Source of the DNA: Topomyia yanbarensis | Taxonomy: Eukaryota > Arthropoda > Insecta > Diptera > Culicidae | Direction: 5' to 3' | Assembly: GCF_030247195.1 (NCBI RefSeq) | Contig: NC_080671.1 | Span: 84,814,370-84,878,369 of the forward strand | DNA: 64,000 bases | In this document: piece by piece, positions 10,520 through 22,734 of the stretch | Position numbering within the stretch: the stretch's first letter is position 1 | How the letters are laid out: each line of letters starts with the position of its first letter | Notes under the pieces: model-generated | What the model saw: only the letters and a program-made list of their open reading frames with translations | Told to the model about the DNA's origin: nothing | Databases searched by the model: none | Made by a program: the position numbers and the translations under genes

Positions 10520-12320
10520 TACGCACAAAAGTGAATCCCACCTAGAGCCAATGCACTTTTGAAGCTATTCAACCATACTATAAAACATACAGACATTTTC
10601 AGATATCGACGAACTGAATCTAGTGGTATATGACACTCGACACTCCGGGTGTAGTTTAAAAAGTCGAATTTCAGAGTGATTGCACAGTCTTCCTTATATG
10701 AAAAAGGCAAAAAATGAACTGATGATTGCTATACATTTCATAAATCCGTACGACTATCAAATGAATTTAACTGATGTGGTTACCTACTGCGCAACAAGAT
10801 GGAGAAAAATGCAAAGATTTCGAAGATGTACACGGAACCGAGCCGAATTACTATCATGTACCAAACAAACAAATCTACAAGTCTTCAAGCACAAGCGATA
10901 AACCAAAGCTGATGTTTCCACTAGAGTTCGAAAAAGTATAGTATGCACATGATGTACGTTCGCCAGGCTACTGTATACGAAATACGCAATAGAAAAAAAT
11001 ATCAGAGAAAACCATATCTGAGATGAATAATTCCATTGACGCACACTTTACCTTTGGATTCATTCCAGAATGTTTTCCAAAAGTCCATAAGTGAAATGTT
11101 GCAATCCTGTTTCTGTACATTGTTATCAAGCAGGTTCACCTTTGACCGATTTTCATGCCTTGTGTGTACAATCGGTCCATGTGCCGCCACAACGGAACGA
11201 AAACTATTCAAGCAACCAAAAGTTAATACCTTAAAGTATTCTTAAATGTTTACATTAAGTTCTTAGAGAACTTTCAAGCTTTTATTGGGAATTTAAAAAT
11301 TGCACTGTTGGGAAAATTTTTTAAAACGAAAACTTTAGCATCCCTTTCCTATGTGAACTTTTGATTGATTCAGTAATGTTTGCTTGAATTTTTCTAGTAA
11401 AACAAATAGCTCAACCCCGCTATACGAAATCACCCTGCGGAAACGTCCACGAGAACAATCGAAAGAAAATGCAAAAAGAAAAAAAATGTGTTTATTAAAA
11501 TAAATATTTATTTTTTGTTTGCCCCCCCCCTTCAGAAAAAAATTTGTACTTGGACATAATTTTTAAAAAAGATTTGCAATGGCCTTACTTCCTAAAAATA
11601 AATCATTGTGGCTTTTATAGAAAATTTAACAAAGAAACAAAGTCTCGAAAACCACGAAACGATCTGACGCTTGAGAAAAAAAGTTATTAAGCAGAAACCG
11701 ATTGATGCTCTGACGATTTATAAAATATTCATTTTTTCTAGCACCACTGCTTTTGGTTATCCAATTATACGCAATTTTGCTTTAATCCTCTCGTAATGTA
11801 CACACAAAAAATAATGAAATTTAAACGGCATGTAAATCAAAACGAATGTAAACATACAAAGATTGAATCAAAATTTTGATTGAAAATTACGTTAAAATCA
11901 ATGCACTCCATTGGAGCATCAAAAAGCATACAATTTTACACTTTCATTCGTGTAATATTACATGTCATTCATTTTACATCAATAAGCGTGTAAAAATACA
12001 TTGAAGTGTATTGGTTTTCCGTTTGAAGAAACTGTAATTTTCAATCCACGTGTAGAATTATAATAAAATTCGTTGGAAAAAGCACAACAAGTCGTGTGGA
12101 TTTTTGGTGGAACTTAATTTTACATTTATATTCATGCTCCAAATATGTGCATGAAAATAAACTTAAAATTACAAAATATTTTTTCCGTGTATCTAAATCG
12201 TTTATCTATACTATTTGGCCACTTCGCAAGGTTTTGGGGGATAAATTGAGGCTTCTTCTGTACATAATAAGAGAATGTTAAAAATTTTGTATATAATTAG
12301 ACCGTAAGAAGCAGTGATGC
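10520..12320. other. Decayed interior of the TA-flanked element
   Basis: No gene recognised. 11480-11600 is the inverted counterpart of 6530-6640, including a C-rich run before CTTCAGAAAAAA, which ties this stretch to the large TA-flanked element. Short open frames at 10680-11245 on both strands show no family motif. Confidence 0.4.
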
Positions 12321-12427
12321 TATGAAAATCTTCAAAGCATCACTCGGTTTTTGCTTAATAACTTTTTCCACAATCATCAGATCGTTTTGCAGTCTTCTAG
12401 ACTTTGTTTCCTTGACAAATCTATTTA

Positions 12428-12815
<388 letters not shown>

Positions 12816-13069
12816 TTTCTTATAAAAATCAGCCATCTGCTTATTTTTAGGAGATAACGGACGACTCTTGGAAGAATTATTTTGCAAAAGACGATTTCCC
12901 CATACGAAATCCCATATAAACTTTAAACCGTGGCACAGTGGGACAGAATCAAAAAAAGCCGGACATTGATATTTGCGACGAAACTATTGGTTATGGCACT
13001 TTGATGTCTTCGGAAAAGTTTCTTCATTTTTTAAGTAGTTTAATATAATGTTGGAAAATTTTTATTTAA

Positions 13070-13247
13070 GGGGGTATATACGCAGATAAAAAAAATAATT
13101 TTGCAAGTTGTTACCAAAATTGATAGTCATTATTGGAAAGTTTGTAGACGAAATGATTTTATGAAACTTTGATGAAGTAGCGAAATGGCTATCTGTTAAG
13201 CAAAAAAAGTTATTGGATGAAATTGAAGTACATGTCGGAATACCCCC
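13070..13247. mobile_element. 178-bp TTAA-flanked MITE in the left arm
   Basis: TTAA (13066-13069) then GGGGGTATA; the other end is ATACCCCC then TTAA (13248-13251). TTAA duplications with G-run ends suggest a piggyBac-type MITE. The same unit sits inverted in the right arm (13896-14073), so it was present before the arms were duplicated. Confidence 0.55.
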
Positions 13248-13895
13248 TTAAAAAGTGTTTTTTCATTGTATCTTTTTTATTTGATTTTTTACAGTTTCTC
13301 GATGTTCTAGAAAGTTGTTGATGCTTACAAACACACCTTTTTGCGAAATAGACAAGGTAATAATATAACCGAGTATTTTAAGCAACGAAATATCTTGTTC
13401 ATCCAATGACGAAGAAGATAATTGGCTGGACACTGATGACTTATGAGCATGTTAATAACAAAAAAATTAACTTTGAATGTCGGAATATATGGAATGAACT
13501 ATAATATTTCAAATGTTTATTAATTTCGCATAATAGTTTATTTTTCAAGCTTCATAATACCAATAATTTATTGAAACACTAGTATATTTTACCCCGCATT
13601 ATTCCAAGAATCCTATAAGATCCCGCTATGAATTATATATGTATTAATAGGGTATTTCTTGCTGAACATCAAAAAAATAAATTTAGCTGCTACTACCTGC
13701 TACTCTACAAACCATAGCCCCTTAAAGTTAGCACAGAAAAACCAAAAAAAACAGACATACACCCTAAAAACGAAGAGATAGCGAGTTGGTCTATTTCGCA
13801 AAAAGGTGTGTTTTGAAAGCATCAACAACTTTCTAGAACATCGAGAATCTGTAAAAAATCAAATAAGAAAGTTACAATGAAAAAACACTTTTTAA

Positions 13896-14073
13896 GGGGG
13901 TATTCCGACATGTACTTCAATTTCACCCAATAACTTTTTTCGCTTAACAGATAGCCATTTTGCTACTTCAACAAAGTTTCATAAAATCATTTCGTCTACA
14001 AACTTTCCATACATGACTTTCAATTTTGGCAACAACTTGCAAAGTTATTTTTTTTATCTGCGTATATACCCCC
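13896..14073. mobile_element. 178-bp TTAA-flanked MITE in the right arm
   Basis: Mirror copy of 13070-13247 with identical length. TTAA at 13892-13895 and 14074-14077; ends GGGGGTATTCC and ATATACCCCC. Confidence 0.55.
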
Positions 14074-14430
14074 TTAAATAAAAATTTTCCAACATTATAT
14101 TAAACTACTTAAAAAATGAAGAAAACTTTCCGAAGACATCAAAGTGCCATAACCAATAGTTTCGTCGCAAATATCAATGTCCGGCTTTTTTTGATTCCGT
14201 CCCACTGTGCGTGGGCGCAAAAATATAGTTTCACCAATCGAGTTAAAAATTTGCAGAGTTGTTCTGGGAGCTAAATTGGATCCAAAAAGTTACTCGGAGC
14301 CAAATGTTATTTTTTTCATATAACCATGTCCCACTCTACTGATCAGCTAACATATACCGTATGCGTGGAATTGTTTGCACCTTTGAGCAATACAAAAATT
14401 AAATTCCAAAAAATTTCAGTGTTCATTTGA

Positions 14431-14617
14431 TTTTTTTTTTATTTTGATTATAGAGGCTTCAACCTTAGGGTCATTCGCTTCTTTTCAAGTTAGAGAAGTT
14501 AGAAAAGTACATACTGTTTAGGAAAAATCTCTATCTCTATATGCGGGATTGGGAACGGAACCCAGGTGAACTGCGTACAAAACAATTGTTTTACCAACTA
14601 CGCTATACCCGTCCTCC
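14431..14617 (-). mobile_element. tRNA-derived SINE (second family), copy 1
   Basis: On the minus strand: GACGGGTATAGCGTAGTTGG (A box TAGCGTAGTTGG), then CCTGGGTTCCGTTCCC (B-box-like). A body follows, then a tail ending CCTCTATAATCAAAATA plus an A run (a T run on the plus strand, 14431-14440). Related copies lie at 33335-33432 and 37846-38010. Target duplications are not clear here. Confidence 0.75.
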
Positions 14618-14639
14618 TTTTTTTAAATTTTTATTTAAA

Positions 14640-15010
14640 TGAATACGACCTCACGCTTCCAAAACGCAGGATTGCTTCCAATATTGTAGCCCGAGACCAT
14701 ATCTTTCCAGTTACGGGTAAAAGTTTTTCTACGGCATGCCGTACTTGAGCGGCGTTTAGAACAAGGCTTGAGTTTCATGAAGTGCCATACTGAATTAACC
14801 AATGGATTAAGATCGGCAATGGATGGTAGCCACATATCCATAGCTCAAAACAGCAGAAGTTCCCGCAACCACTTCTGAGGCGTCGCCCGGAGCTTTATAT
14901 TATTGAAATGCCACATTCGACATCGATACGTATTGCTCTTTTATCTCCGGAAGGACATACTTACTCAATCATAACACTAGCAGGATGCTTTGTCGATGGC
15001 ATTATTATAC
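14640..15010 (-). pseudogene. Tc1/mariner transposase fragment
   Basis: The minus strand reads MDMWLPSIADLNPLVNSVW (14841-14785), the degenerate form of the mariner C-terminal block 'WP..SPDLNPLD.SVW' that carries the third catalytic acidic residue. The preceding bases (about 14842-14890) encode QKWLRELL in a shifted frame, matching the 'QKWLREN' segment upstream of that block. No longer domain survives. The 143-codon plus-strand frame at 14908-15339 is unrelated noise. Confidence 0.65.
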
Positions 15011-15339
15011 TCGTCCGCCACGTCTTTTGCCGGAAAAGAGTTTACATAACGGTCGGTTCTGAAATCGAACACGGGACACGTCTGTATGTAACGGCGTATA
15101 GCGAGAAAATGTCTAGAAACATACTTAATTTATGTATTATTTTTAACGAGGAAAAATTAGCAAAAAGCTTGTTGATTGTTTTTGTAATGAGAGTATGGAA
15201 AAATTTTGAGAGGCCCAAGACAAGCAGTAACAGTACACTTACTTTGTATGACGGAAATGCCACCAATTTCACGCACGTGTACTTTATTGTCATTCAAACT
15301 GCAAGAAAGATAAGCAATCAGGTTTATCACGATAACTAA

Positions 15340-16265
15340 GTAGAATGATAAGAATCAAAAAGAACTAAATTAGGAAGTTTAACAGATTCAGGAAATTAAG
15401 AAGAGAGTCCTCTTTCTGTCGCTTCATACGATACACCGGCAGGAACATGGGTAATCAATTCTTTGTTTCTGCCAACGACTACCACACGACCTCTACGGTG
15501 GGTTTGTCCGGTGCAAGACATGTAGTGATATTAACCTCCTAGTGGACATCAGTATTTGTTTTACTTTTCCTGATATGGTCTCTAAACATGACAGAAAGTT
15601 GTCCGAACAGTTCTCTAATAAAAATCAATACTATATTAATAAAAACTGAAACACTATAAACTGAAGTGGTTAAAAGTTATCGAACTGAATACAAAATGAT
15701 GCTCCTGGGATATTTAAAACGTATGAAAATTAACAAGTTGTAAAATGTGCGGTACTTTCTGGGACGTCTAGCCATGTGGAACAAGTCCTTCAAATCCGGG
15801 ATGCTTAATCCGGCAGATATGGACACTTTACTATAATTTTTTTACATATTCCTTGTATAAAAACAACTACGAACGAATCAATGTTTGAATTTAATAAAAA
15901 ATTAAAATATTCAAATTTGTTTAGTTACAATAATCTCTTCCTGGAGGAGGGAAATAAATGTCAACGGGTCTGAGAGGATTGACATGCGCTTTAACGTTAA
16001 GATTTTGGCTTGCCTTCACAAGAGCTAAATTGGTGTAAATTCGCTGAATAGAATCGATTTCCACTGAAACTAATAGGCATTGTATAGCTTCTCTCCACAA
16101 AACAGATTTAGATTCAAACGTCTAATATCAATACCCATATTTTAAATAGCATCCCATAGGGTATTATACATTATTACGATTACTTTTCTAACATTAGTAA
16201 TACACATATTTATGCCAAAATGATGATTCAAAATTTCAAAGGACTTAAATATTCATATTGGTTTG
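15340..16265. other. No gene; one dispersed repeat piece
   Basis: I see no gene here. About 15440-15550 (around CACGACCTCTACGGTGGGTT) resembles 40860-40980 (CACGGCCTCTACGCTGGTTT). It is therefore part of a dispersed family that I cannot name. The rest is AT-rich and featureless. Confidence 0.4.
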
Positions 16266-16271
16266 ATTTAA

Positions 16272-16790
16272 CCCATTCATGCCCATGTTGTTTGTGGACA
16301 ACAACGTTTTTAAACAGCTATAACTTTTGATTGAGGCAAGATTTGCTCACAAAAACAAGTAAGGCTCATTAATGTGATTATTGCCTTTAAATTGAGTATT
16401 AACAGTTACAAGGATCAGCTCTAAAACTGAAGTTATTGCAATTAGTCTGATTATATTCCGATGGAGCAGTGCTGCCAGGGACAGTTTACGTTGACGACGA
16501 AAAATGATTTTGTCATATATCTTCGTTATGGTGCAATATTATTGAAAACTGATAAAACTTATCAATTTAGACTGTCGTTGGCTACGTTTTCCACGTAATT
16601 AGACTATTGTAATTATTTTAGGAGAATTGTATTGAGCATTAGAAGGTAAAAATTGACCAGCTTCTAGCACTGCCATGGAAGCACCTATCTTTATGAAAAT
16701 AGGCTTTTCGTGTTTCTTGACCAAACCGTTTTCAAGGAAAAATAGTTTTGAAACCCTACATGCACTAGAAAAAAGTTGGGCATGAAAGGG
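16272..16790. mobile_element. piggyBac-like MITE, 519 bp
   Basis: TTAA (16268-16271) precedes CCCATTCATGCCCA; the other end is TGGGCATGAAAGGG followed by TTAA (16791-16794). TTAA duplications and CCC(A/T)TT ends are characteristic of piggyBac. No transposase is encoded. Confidence 0.8.
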
Positions 16791-16797
16791 TTAAATA

Positions 16798-17735
16798 GGG
16801 TAAGGTGGGGCAAATCCGACCGTTGGGTAAACCCGACCCCCCTCTGTTACCGAAAAGCAGAAGCACTACGCGAACTAATATCAATGGTGTCGTGTAGAGC
16901 ATCGAAAATAATCATAATGGTGGCATGACAGCATTTTATTAATCTACATTGAGATGCTCAAACGATATAAAGTGTGTTTTTACAACTTTTGATTTGACTT
17001 TTGTGCCTACAGGATATTTCTGATTGTTAAAGTGATTGCATAAAAAATATAAATGGATTTAAATTCTTTGAATAAAGTCCTACAAAGTGCGTAGATAAAT
17101 TTGGTTCAACCTTTTTCATAACTTTTTTTAATTGCATCGTAATGAAAAATGACGCAGTGGGGCAAATCCGACCTCTAAATAGTGGGGTAAATCCTACCGC
17201 TTTTTTGCTAAGAAAATGTTTATTTATCAAATTGAAATATATTTTTATTGTTATTATATTATTTTTATGAAAAATGGTTCATAATTACAAACGAAAGACA
17301 CAAAAACGTGATGATTATATTATTCGTAAAGCAATTGCTCCGATGCAAATGGGAATATCATTACGTGCTACTGCTCGTGATTTTAGCATTCCAAGATTGA
17401 CATTGAACTCCATTTTCTTCATGTTACAATTCAATAACAGAACATTCATTGATTTATCATTGAAAAACCATAAAATTTGGGTAATATCTGCACTAAATCA
17501 ATCAAAAACATAGGGGGTCGGGTTTACCCCACCATTTTTGAAAACAGCAAAGATGAACATTTTCGTTAAAAGCTTGTATCTCAAAATATTCCGAAGATCC
17601 GAATAAAATGCTATATATAGAAAGTTGCCAAGGACACTAACCTTTAATTTGGTATATGAAACGACTTGATCCGATGTAAAATGAGCATTTTACAGCCAAA
17701 ACCATTTACTAGGTCGGATTTACCCCACCTTACCC
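16798..17735. mobile_element. pogo-like element, 938 bp, internal TIR-motif copies
   Basis: TA (16796-16797) precedes GGGTAAGGTGGGGCAAATCC; the inverted end is followed by TA (17736-17737). The motif GTGGGG(C/T)AAATCCGACC occurs near both ends. It recurs inside at about 16822-16838, 17157-17173, 17182-17198 and, inverted, 17516-17532. The element retains a transposase N-terminus (17274-17513) but no catalytic domain. It starts within 4 bp of the TTAA duplication of the piggyBac-like MITE on its left. Confidence 0.85.
17274..17513 (+). pseudogene. pogo-type transposase N-terminus (HTH_psq)
   Basis: 79 codons starting MVHNYKRKTQKRDDY, followed by AIAPMQMGISLRATARDFSI and PRLTL. This matches the pipsqueak-type helix-turn-helix at the start of pogo/Tigger transposases ('..Y.RKT......A...V..G.S.R.AAR.F.IP..TL'). 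The frame then runs into unrelated residues and stops, so only the DNA-binding head survives. A truncated head could in principle occupy the element's own TIR motifs; this is inference. Confidence 0.75.
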
Positions 17736-17737
17736 TA

Positions 17738-19631
17738 CAGTTTTTTTGGTTATCCGTAATCCATACCTACAAATTCAAGTAATTTACTGTTGTCTTCAAT
17801 TGCCAAAAACTAATCTTTGGTTCTTGGATAGGATTCACTCTGACATTACGGAAACTTAATCCTGTCCAGACATGACAGCTCAATAGCTTTATCCCAACGG
17901 GAACGGAAGTTAATTATCCACAACTGTCAGACGTGCAAATTTCGTACCGGCCCAACTTAATAAACGTGCAAGGCGCAATGGAATTCGCGAATTGTAATCA
18001 CCTTTCTCCACCGTCGCCGGCGTCGGCATCGTAGTCATCGTCATTTTTTTGTTGCATGATAAGAAGCAAAGAAGCCAAAGCAGTAAATGGCGCAAGTTGA
18101 TCGACTTTTACGAGCCTCCATGTCTCACACCACACCATATTCTGATGTCGGTTAGCGAGCGTATCTAAATTTACATAAAAATGTCGTGATGAGCGCAAAA
18201 AAGGTTAATAAACCCCGACGGAAGCCTCAGGGAGCTATTTTTAGCAAAGTAGACAGGTGTGAATGGCGTATCTTATGAAACGAGTTTGTTTACGTAGAAC
18301 CATCCAACATGATTTATGTTTGCCGGATTGATGAATAGTCACTGGAGGTAATTGGATTGATTTTATGGTTGTATTACTTTGACTCCTTTTATGCTGCACC
18401 TTATACAATGAGTTGCGCATTTGATGCCGTTATCATAATTATAATTGTGGTAACTTCGGTCACGCCAACTTGTAAGATAATAATAATTTAAATACTTCTA
18501 TGGAATTTTCATAGCACACAATATCATTGCAACTTGATGCACTTGAAATACCATCCTCCGTACACCGGTGTCTATGGCTGCTCGGAACCTTCACAGAGCA
18601 CTTTTACCTACTTTTAAACCAGGCAATAAATCAGTTGTAATGATCAAATATACACACTAGCTCCAGGGCCCTCCCGATCTGTGCCGAAAAATTAAAAAAC
18701 CGGTTGTTCGGCCACCATCCGGGTGACTTCCAACGGGAAACTCTCACTTCTCCAATCGAAAAAAAAACATACGGGAGTCATGCCAGGGAACCCGGTATCA
18801 ACCGTTGCCGATGCTGTATGCCAGTGCTTAAATACATAAAGCATTCTTATGAATTGAGTTGCACACCTTTCCGATGGTGATTTCACATGTGCGGCTCCCT
18901 TGTTTTGGGTTAGTTCGGCCTAGGAAAGTGAAGAACGCCCTGCGGACCGACCGACCGTGCATCCCGCCTGGTTGCATGTGACTTCTAATTAATATTTCCT
19001 CTCGGGAGCAAATATCAATCACAATACAAAACAACAGGCAGCGTCATCATTCCAGCACTAATTAAGTGTTCGAAGATAGAAATTCGAGATTAGAGATGAT
19101 TCTCGCTTCAGATTCGGTTACGAGAGGCCGCCCTTCGAGGCTCGGCACGCATTCAATGTTGGGGTAAACGGTTAGAAGGTAGAAATCTCCTAATAGATTT
19201 TAATTCATGTTATCAACCGTGGATTTAAGGCGTATTAACATATACTTAAGATCACGCGTGTGGCTTTATTATAAAACAGTTATGTCGTTTGTTATAGAGG
19301 CGGCAGATAACAGGCAAAGGGGTGCAACAGGTTGACAGGTCATTTGTTTGGGCGGAACGCTAGCTAATGATTGGATCTTGTTGATTGAATAGAAAAAAAC
19401 TGTCAAGAAAAAAATGGGATTAGTTTTGGGACTGTGAGTTCTCAGCTGTTCCATAGCAGGTCAGGTCACAATAATTTGACAGTTTCTCGAGTTATCAATA
19501 AAAATTTATCAATTGAAGTATCTCGGGAGAAACTATTAGTTTTGACTGTCCAGTGAACGAATTTAAAGTCTTCTAGTTTATGAGAAGCTTTTACTAAAAT
19601 AGAATCCAGTCGATGAAATCTGCACCTAAAG
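17738..19631. other. No gene recognised
   Basis: Composition is more balanced than the surrounding repeats. There are no transposon termini or protein motifs I can support, and open frames are below 70 codons. It could be intronic or intergenic host DNA. Confidence 0.4.
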
Positions 19632-19931
19632 CAGAGGTTTTCAACCTTTTTTGTTCCACGTACTCCTTTGCGAATATTGATATGATGTACTCCGTTCTGA
19701 AAATTGTTTACCATCATTACCCTGTCAGAAAAAATGATGTTCAATTGGATGAAAACCATAATTTTACAATCAGAAACCTGTTCCTGAGCATACTCAGTAA
19801 GCATCTCAATTCATGACACACTGAAATAATGTATAAAGACAAACATCCGACGGGAATGTCGAAATTTGTCACCCCCTATAATAGTCTCATTTAGCGCTGG
19901 GGGTGAATTCACCCCCTGTTGAAAACCACTG
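19632..19931. mobile_element. hAT-like MITE, 300 bp
   Basis: Ends are CAGAGGTTTTCAACC and, inverted, CAGTGGTTTTCAACA. The text after the left end (CTTTTTTGTTCCACGTACTC) is typical of hAT 'CAGTGGTTCTCAACCTTTTT' elements. The outside octamers ACCTAAAG and AGCTAGCG agree at 5 of 8 positions, a decayed 8-bp duplication. Confidence 0.65.
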
Positions 19932-20071
19932 AGCTAGCGAGTAGAAATTTGTTGAAACTGCTGCTGCTACAACTGCTTTTAGCGATACTAGAAGAACTTC
20001 CATATCTAAAAGACATTATTAAAATCATCGAGCACTGAGTTCATAAACTCATCAGTCTTTAATCTGTTAAG

Positions 20072-20088
20072 CCCCCCCCCCCCCCCCC
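20072..20088. repeat. 17-base C homopolymer
   Basis: An uninterrupted run of 17 C followed by GCGG, just left of an inverted repeat. Its length may be unreliable in the assembly. Confidence 0.9.
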
Positions 20089-20104
20089 GCGGTGAAATGG
20101 TTTC

Positions 20105-20445
20105 AGCATGAAAAAGCATGCGGTGTTACTTGCCATTCCAAAACTACTTAACCGATTTCTTTCAAACTTTGCACACACATTCATTCAATACCTAACCCCC
20201 ATGTTGAGTTGTTTAAATAAATTTACAATTAAAGGGGTCTTACTCATTTTAAATAAATATTACTATTTTTCACGAAAATTCCGCCTCTTCAAGAGTAAAC
20301 ACCCCCTTAAATGAAAAACAAGCTCAAAAACTCAACGTAAGGGTTAGGTATTTTTAACATAGAATGTGTATACAAAGTTTGAAAGAAATCTGTTACGTAG
20401 TTTTTGAATGGCAGATAACACCGCAAATCACGTTTTTCCAGAGAC
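20105..20445. repeat. Inverted repeat, ~130-bp arms
   Basis: The left arm (about 20105-20235) pairs with the right arm (about 20300-20445). Both share GATTTCTTTCAAACTTTG and, further in, ATACCTAACCC and GTTGAGTT. The pair is probably a decayed fold-back MITE. No duplication is clear. Confidence 0.6.
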
Positions 20446-21129
20446 GTTCTACAAAAAACTTCGTCACCGAGTCGTTTGTCGATATTTTTGCACAGAAAAA
20501 TTACAGCATGTTGTTGAAATGATACACTATAATGTAGGTAAGTTTTGATAAATTTGCTTCACACAAAGTTCTAAAAAAATTGCAAAAAAGTGTTTTTTTA
20601 CGTTGAAAACATAACCCCCCCACTTAAATGTGGATCTGGAAATAAAAATTCAAAATATTTTCTTCGAAAATCAATTATCGCGGAAATCAATTTTAACAAT
20701 ATTTTGAATATACAGTAATGTCCAAACCGGATTTTGAAAATATAACCAAAAACGAGATATTTAAGCTGTTTCCTTCATTAAAAATATCAACCGGAATCAC
20801 TGGCCCAAATCACTTAAAAATATTGTTATTTTAACTGTTTCATAGAATTTACAAAGTTTTGTTTCGATAAAATATGTGTCGGTTCTCATGGTAAAGAGGG
20901 ACTAGTCTGCCTTTGCCGTAGAGACATGCTAGTAGACTCGAGCGATTCGTAGTAATGCATCCTAAGCTTGGCTCGTACCAGCAGAAGACAAAAGATTAGT
21001 CAGTAAGATTTTAAGCCTGTTTCTAATGACCTTGCCATTTCTAGTTTTCCAATCTGTATATTTCACATCCTTGGTCTCACTTGAGTGCTATGGCTACAAA
21101 TTTTCATAACTTAGTTTATAATAATCAGC

Positions 21130-21905
21130 ACAATATTGGAGGTCAAACTTCAGCAATTATGGTTATTTAATACACCTAACAAATAGTCATTTTCCGCAAA
21201 AAAAAATCAATTATATTTTACCCCTGTTTTCGCACATCAAAGCGTCTGTATGGTTTGTCGGTGAGGATTCTGTATCTGATTATTGAAAATCTGGGACTTT
21301 CTAGTTTACACTTTTACTTTTTTATTGGAGCGGATTCTAGCAAACTATCAGACACGGAGGACGGTTAGCGAGCGAACTTAGACTGTATTGTAACGTGTAT
21401 AGACGGAATAATATAAACGTAATACCAAACTAACTAAACTGTATTCACGTTGTAATGTACTAACGTACTCCCGCGTTTAATCTGAAGCGAGCTGACTATA
21501 GTCTAAGTACATTATTAGTAAGTAAGTGGAGCTAGCTTAAACTGGCTTTTATAATCTGCAAATTGACGCAAACAACCCTTTTTGATATTTTATAACCATT
21601 ATTTGTTAAAAAAATCATGAAATTGCTAAATTAAATCAAAATATAATGAAAATAAGGAATTTTTCGGTAAGAAATGCTTGGTCCAATATGGCGACCAAAT
21701 TGTATAACCAAAATATGCATAGGTGTTTTCCCAATGTACAAATTACCCAACACTTTTTAACAGGGTTGAAATTGAGTAATTACTCAGTTTTTCACTAAAT
21801 TAATAAATTACCAACAGTGATAATATAAAGATAAATTATTTTTTGCTAATTAAGACAATTTTTTGGTGTATTAAGGATCCACCATTGACGATGTTTGACC
21901 TCCAA
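21130..21905. repeat. Weak inverted-repeat element
   Basis: ATATTGGAGGTCAAACTTC (about 21136-21154) is inverted at about 21881-21900 (GTTTGACCTCCAATAG). A TTAATACACC block also pairs just inside. The arms are about 60 bp and diverged. The interior includes a GC-richer patch (21330-21500) with no recognisable product. Confidence 0.4.
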
Positions 21906-22172
21906 TAGGAACATTTATAGAGCATAGCAATGGATATCGATGAAAAATGTGTGTTTTATGCAAACTAATAAATGTTTTCATTTTAGAAATGGCCGGTGTT
22001 AAGTCAGATCGGATTAAGTCGTAATACATAAAAAAATGAGAAAAATGATAACACTGGATAAAGAATTTCTCAAGCTACATTCGACTTTTTCCAGATATGA
22101 AGTATGTAACCATAAACAAATATTACGGCAAAAAATAATTTCCATATAAAACGTAGAGGATGCTGCTATTCA

Positions 22173-22709
22173 GCTTGAGCTTGAGCTTGTGCGACCACCC
22201 CTGGCTGCTACTCCGTTATCGATCTGGACTAGCTGAAGTTGCACAGGGAATCAGTAGATAATTATGCTTCTGAGTAGCGAAACATCTTTCAATGTGCAAC
22301 TCCTGGTAATCCTAAAGTGTTTATTGATCAATACCGGCGCCGGCCAGGCCCGAACGTAGATCGCGGAAGGAAAGGGAAGGAATTGTTAGTCCGATACTTG
22401 CTTTTGCTAGAGGCCGTATATACTACTGCGTACTCCACAAGTATCACGAGAGGAGGATATTTGTTAGTAAGTATAGAAGTTGGATTCTACTTCTTCTTTA
22501 CCGACGCCAGAGGTGACTCCACTATCTGGACGAGATATCGATCCATCAACTCATGGACCGGGGACCAACGGCTTTACTTCCCTTCCGAAGGAAGACGTGA
22601 CCAAAAATTCATTCACCTGAGAAAAATTTCAACGACCTCGGCTTAAATTGAACCCAAGCCAACTGGAATGAGTGGCGGTCACGCTTACCACTCAACCACC
22701 GGCGCCGTC
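22173..22709 (-). mobile_element. Long tRNA-headed SINE, copy 2
   Basis: 537 bp, same family and orientation as 5025-5550. Its plus-strand left edge is a CTTGAG-type tandem tail (22173-22189), the 3' tail of the minus-strand element. The tRNA-like head lies at the right edge. A 25-bp direct repeat with one mismatch flanks it (22148-22172 and 22710-22734). The frame at 22317-22646 is a shadow. Confidence 0.88.
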
Positions 22710-22734
22710 AAAACGTAGAGGATGCTGCGATTCA

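Larger units (their letters stand above)
12934..14209. mobile_element. CACAGTG-ended (Transib-like) element with 422-bp TIRs
   Basis: 1276 bp, bounded by CACAGTGGGACAGAATC and its inverted copy (CACAGTGGGACGGAATC). The arms are 12934-13355 and 13787-14209, with a loop of about 430 bp. CGTGG flanks both ends (12929-12933 and 14210-14214). The empty site is readable: the host TIR at 6342 has AAACAGTGGGCGAAAA where this copy with one CGTGG gives AAACCGTGGGCGCAAA. Both ends show AAAAAAGCC 11 bp after the heptamer, so it is symmetric, unlike the 866-bp family. No transposase is encoded. Confidence 0.75.

Noticed and set aside
14535..14617. tRNA gene on the minus strand
   Set aside because: A and B boxes are present, but the cloverleaf does not close and related copies with a common body occur elsewhere; it is a SINE head.
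14908..15339. 143-codon plus-strand ORF
   Set aside because: Starts inside a minus-strand mariner fragment and has no motif of its own.
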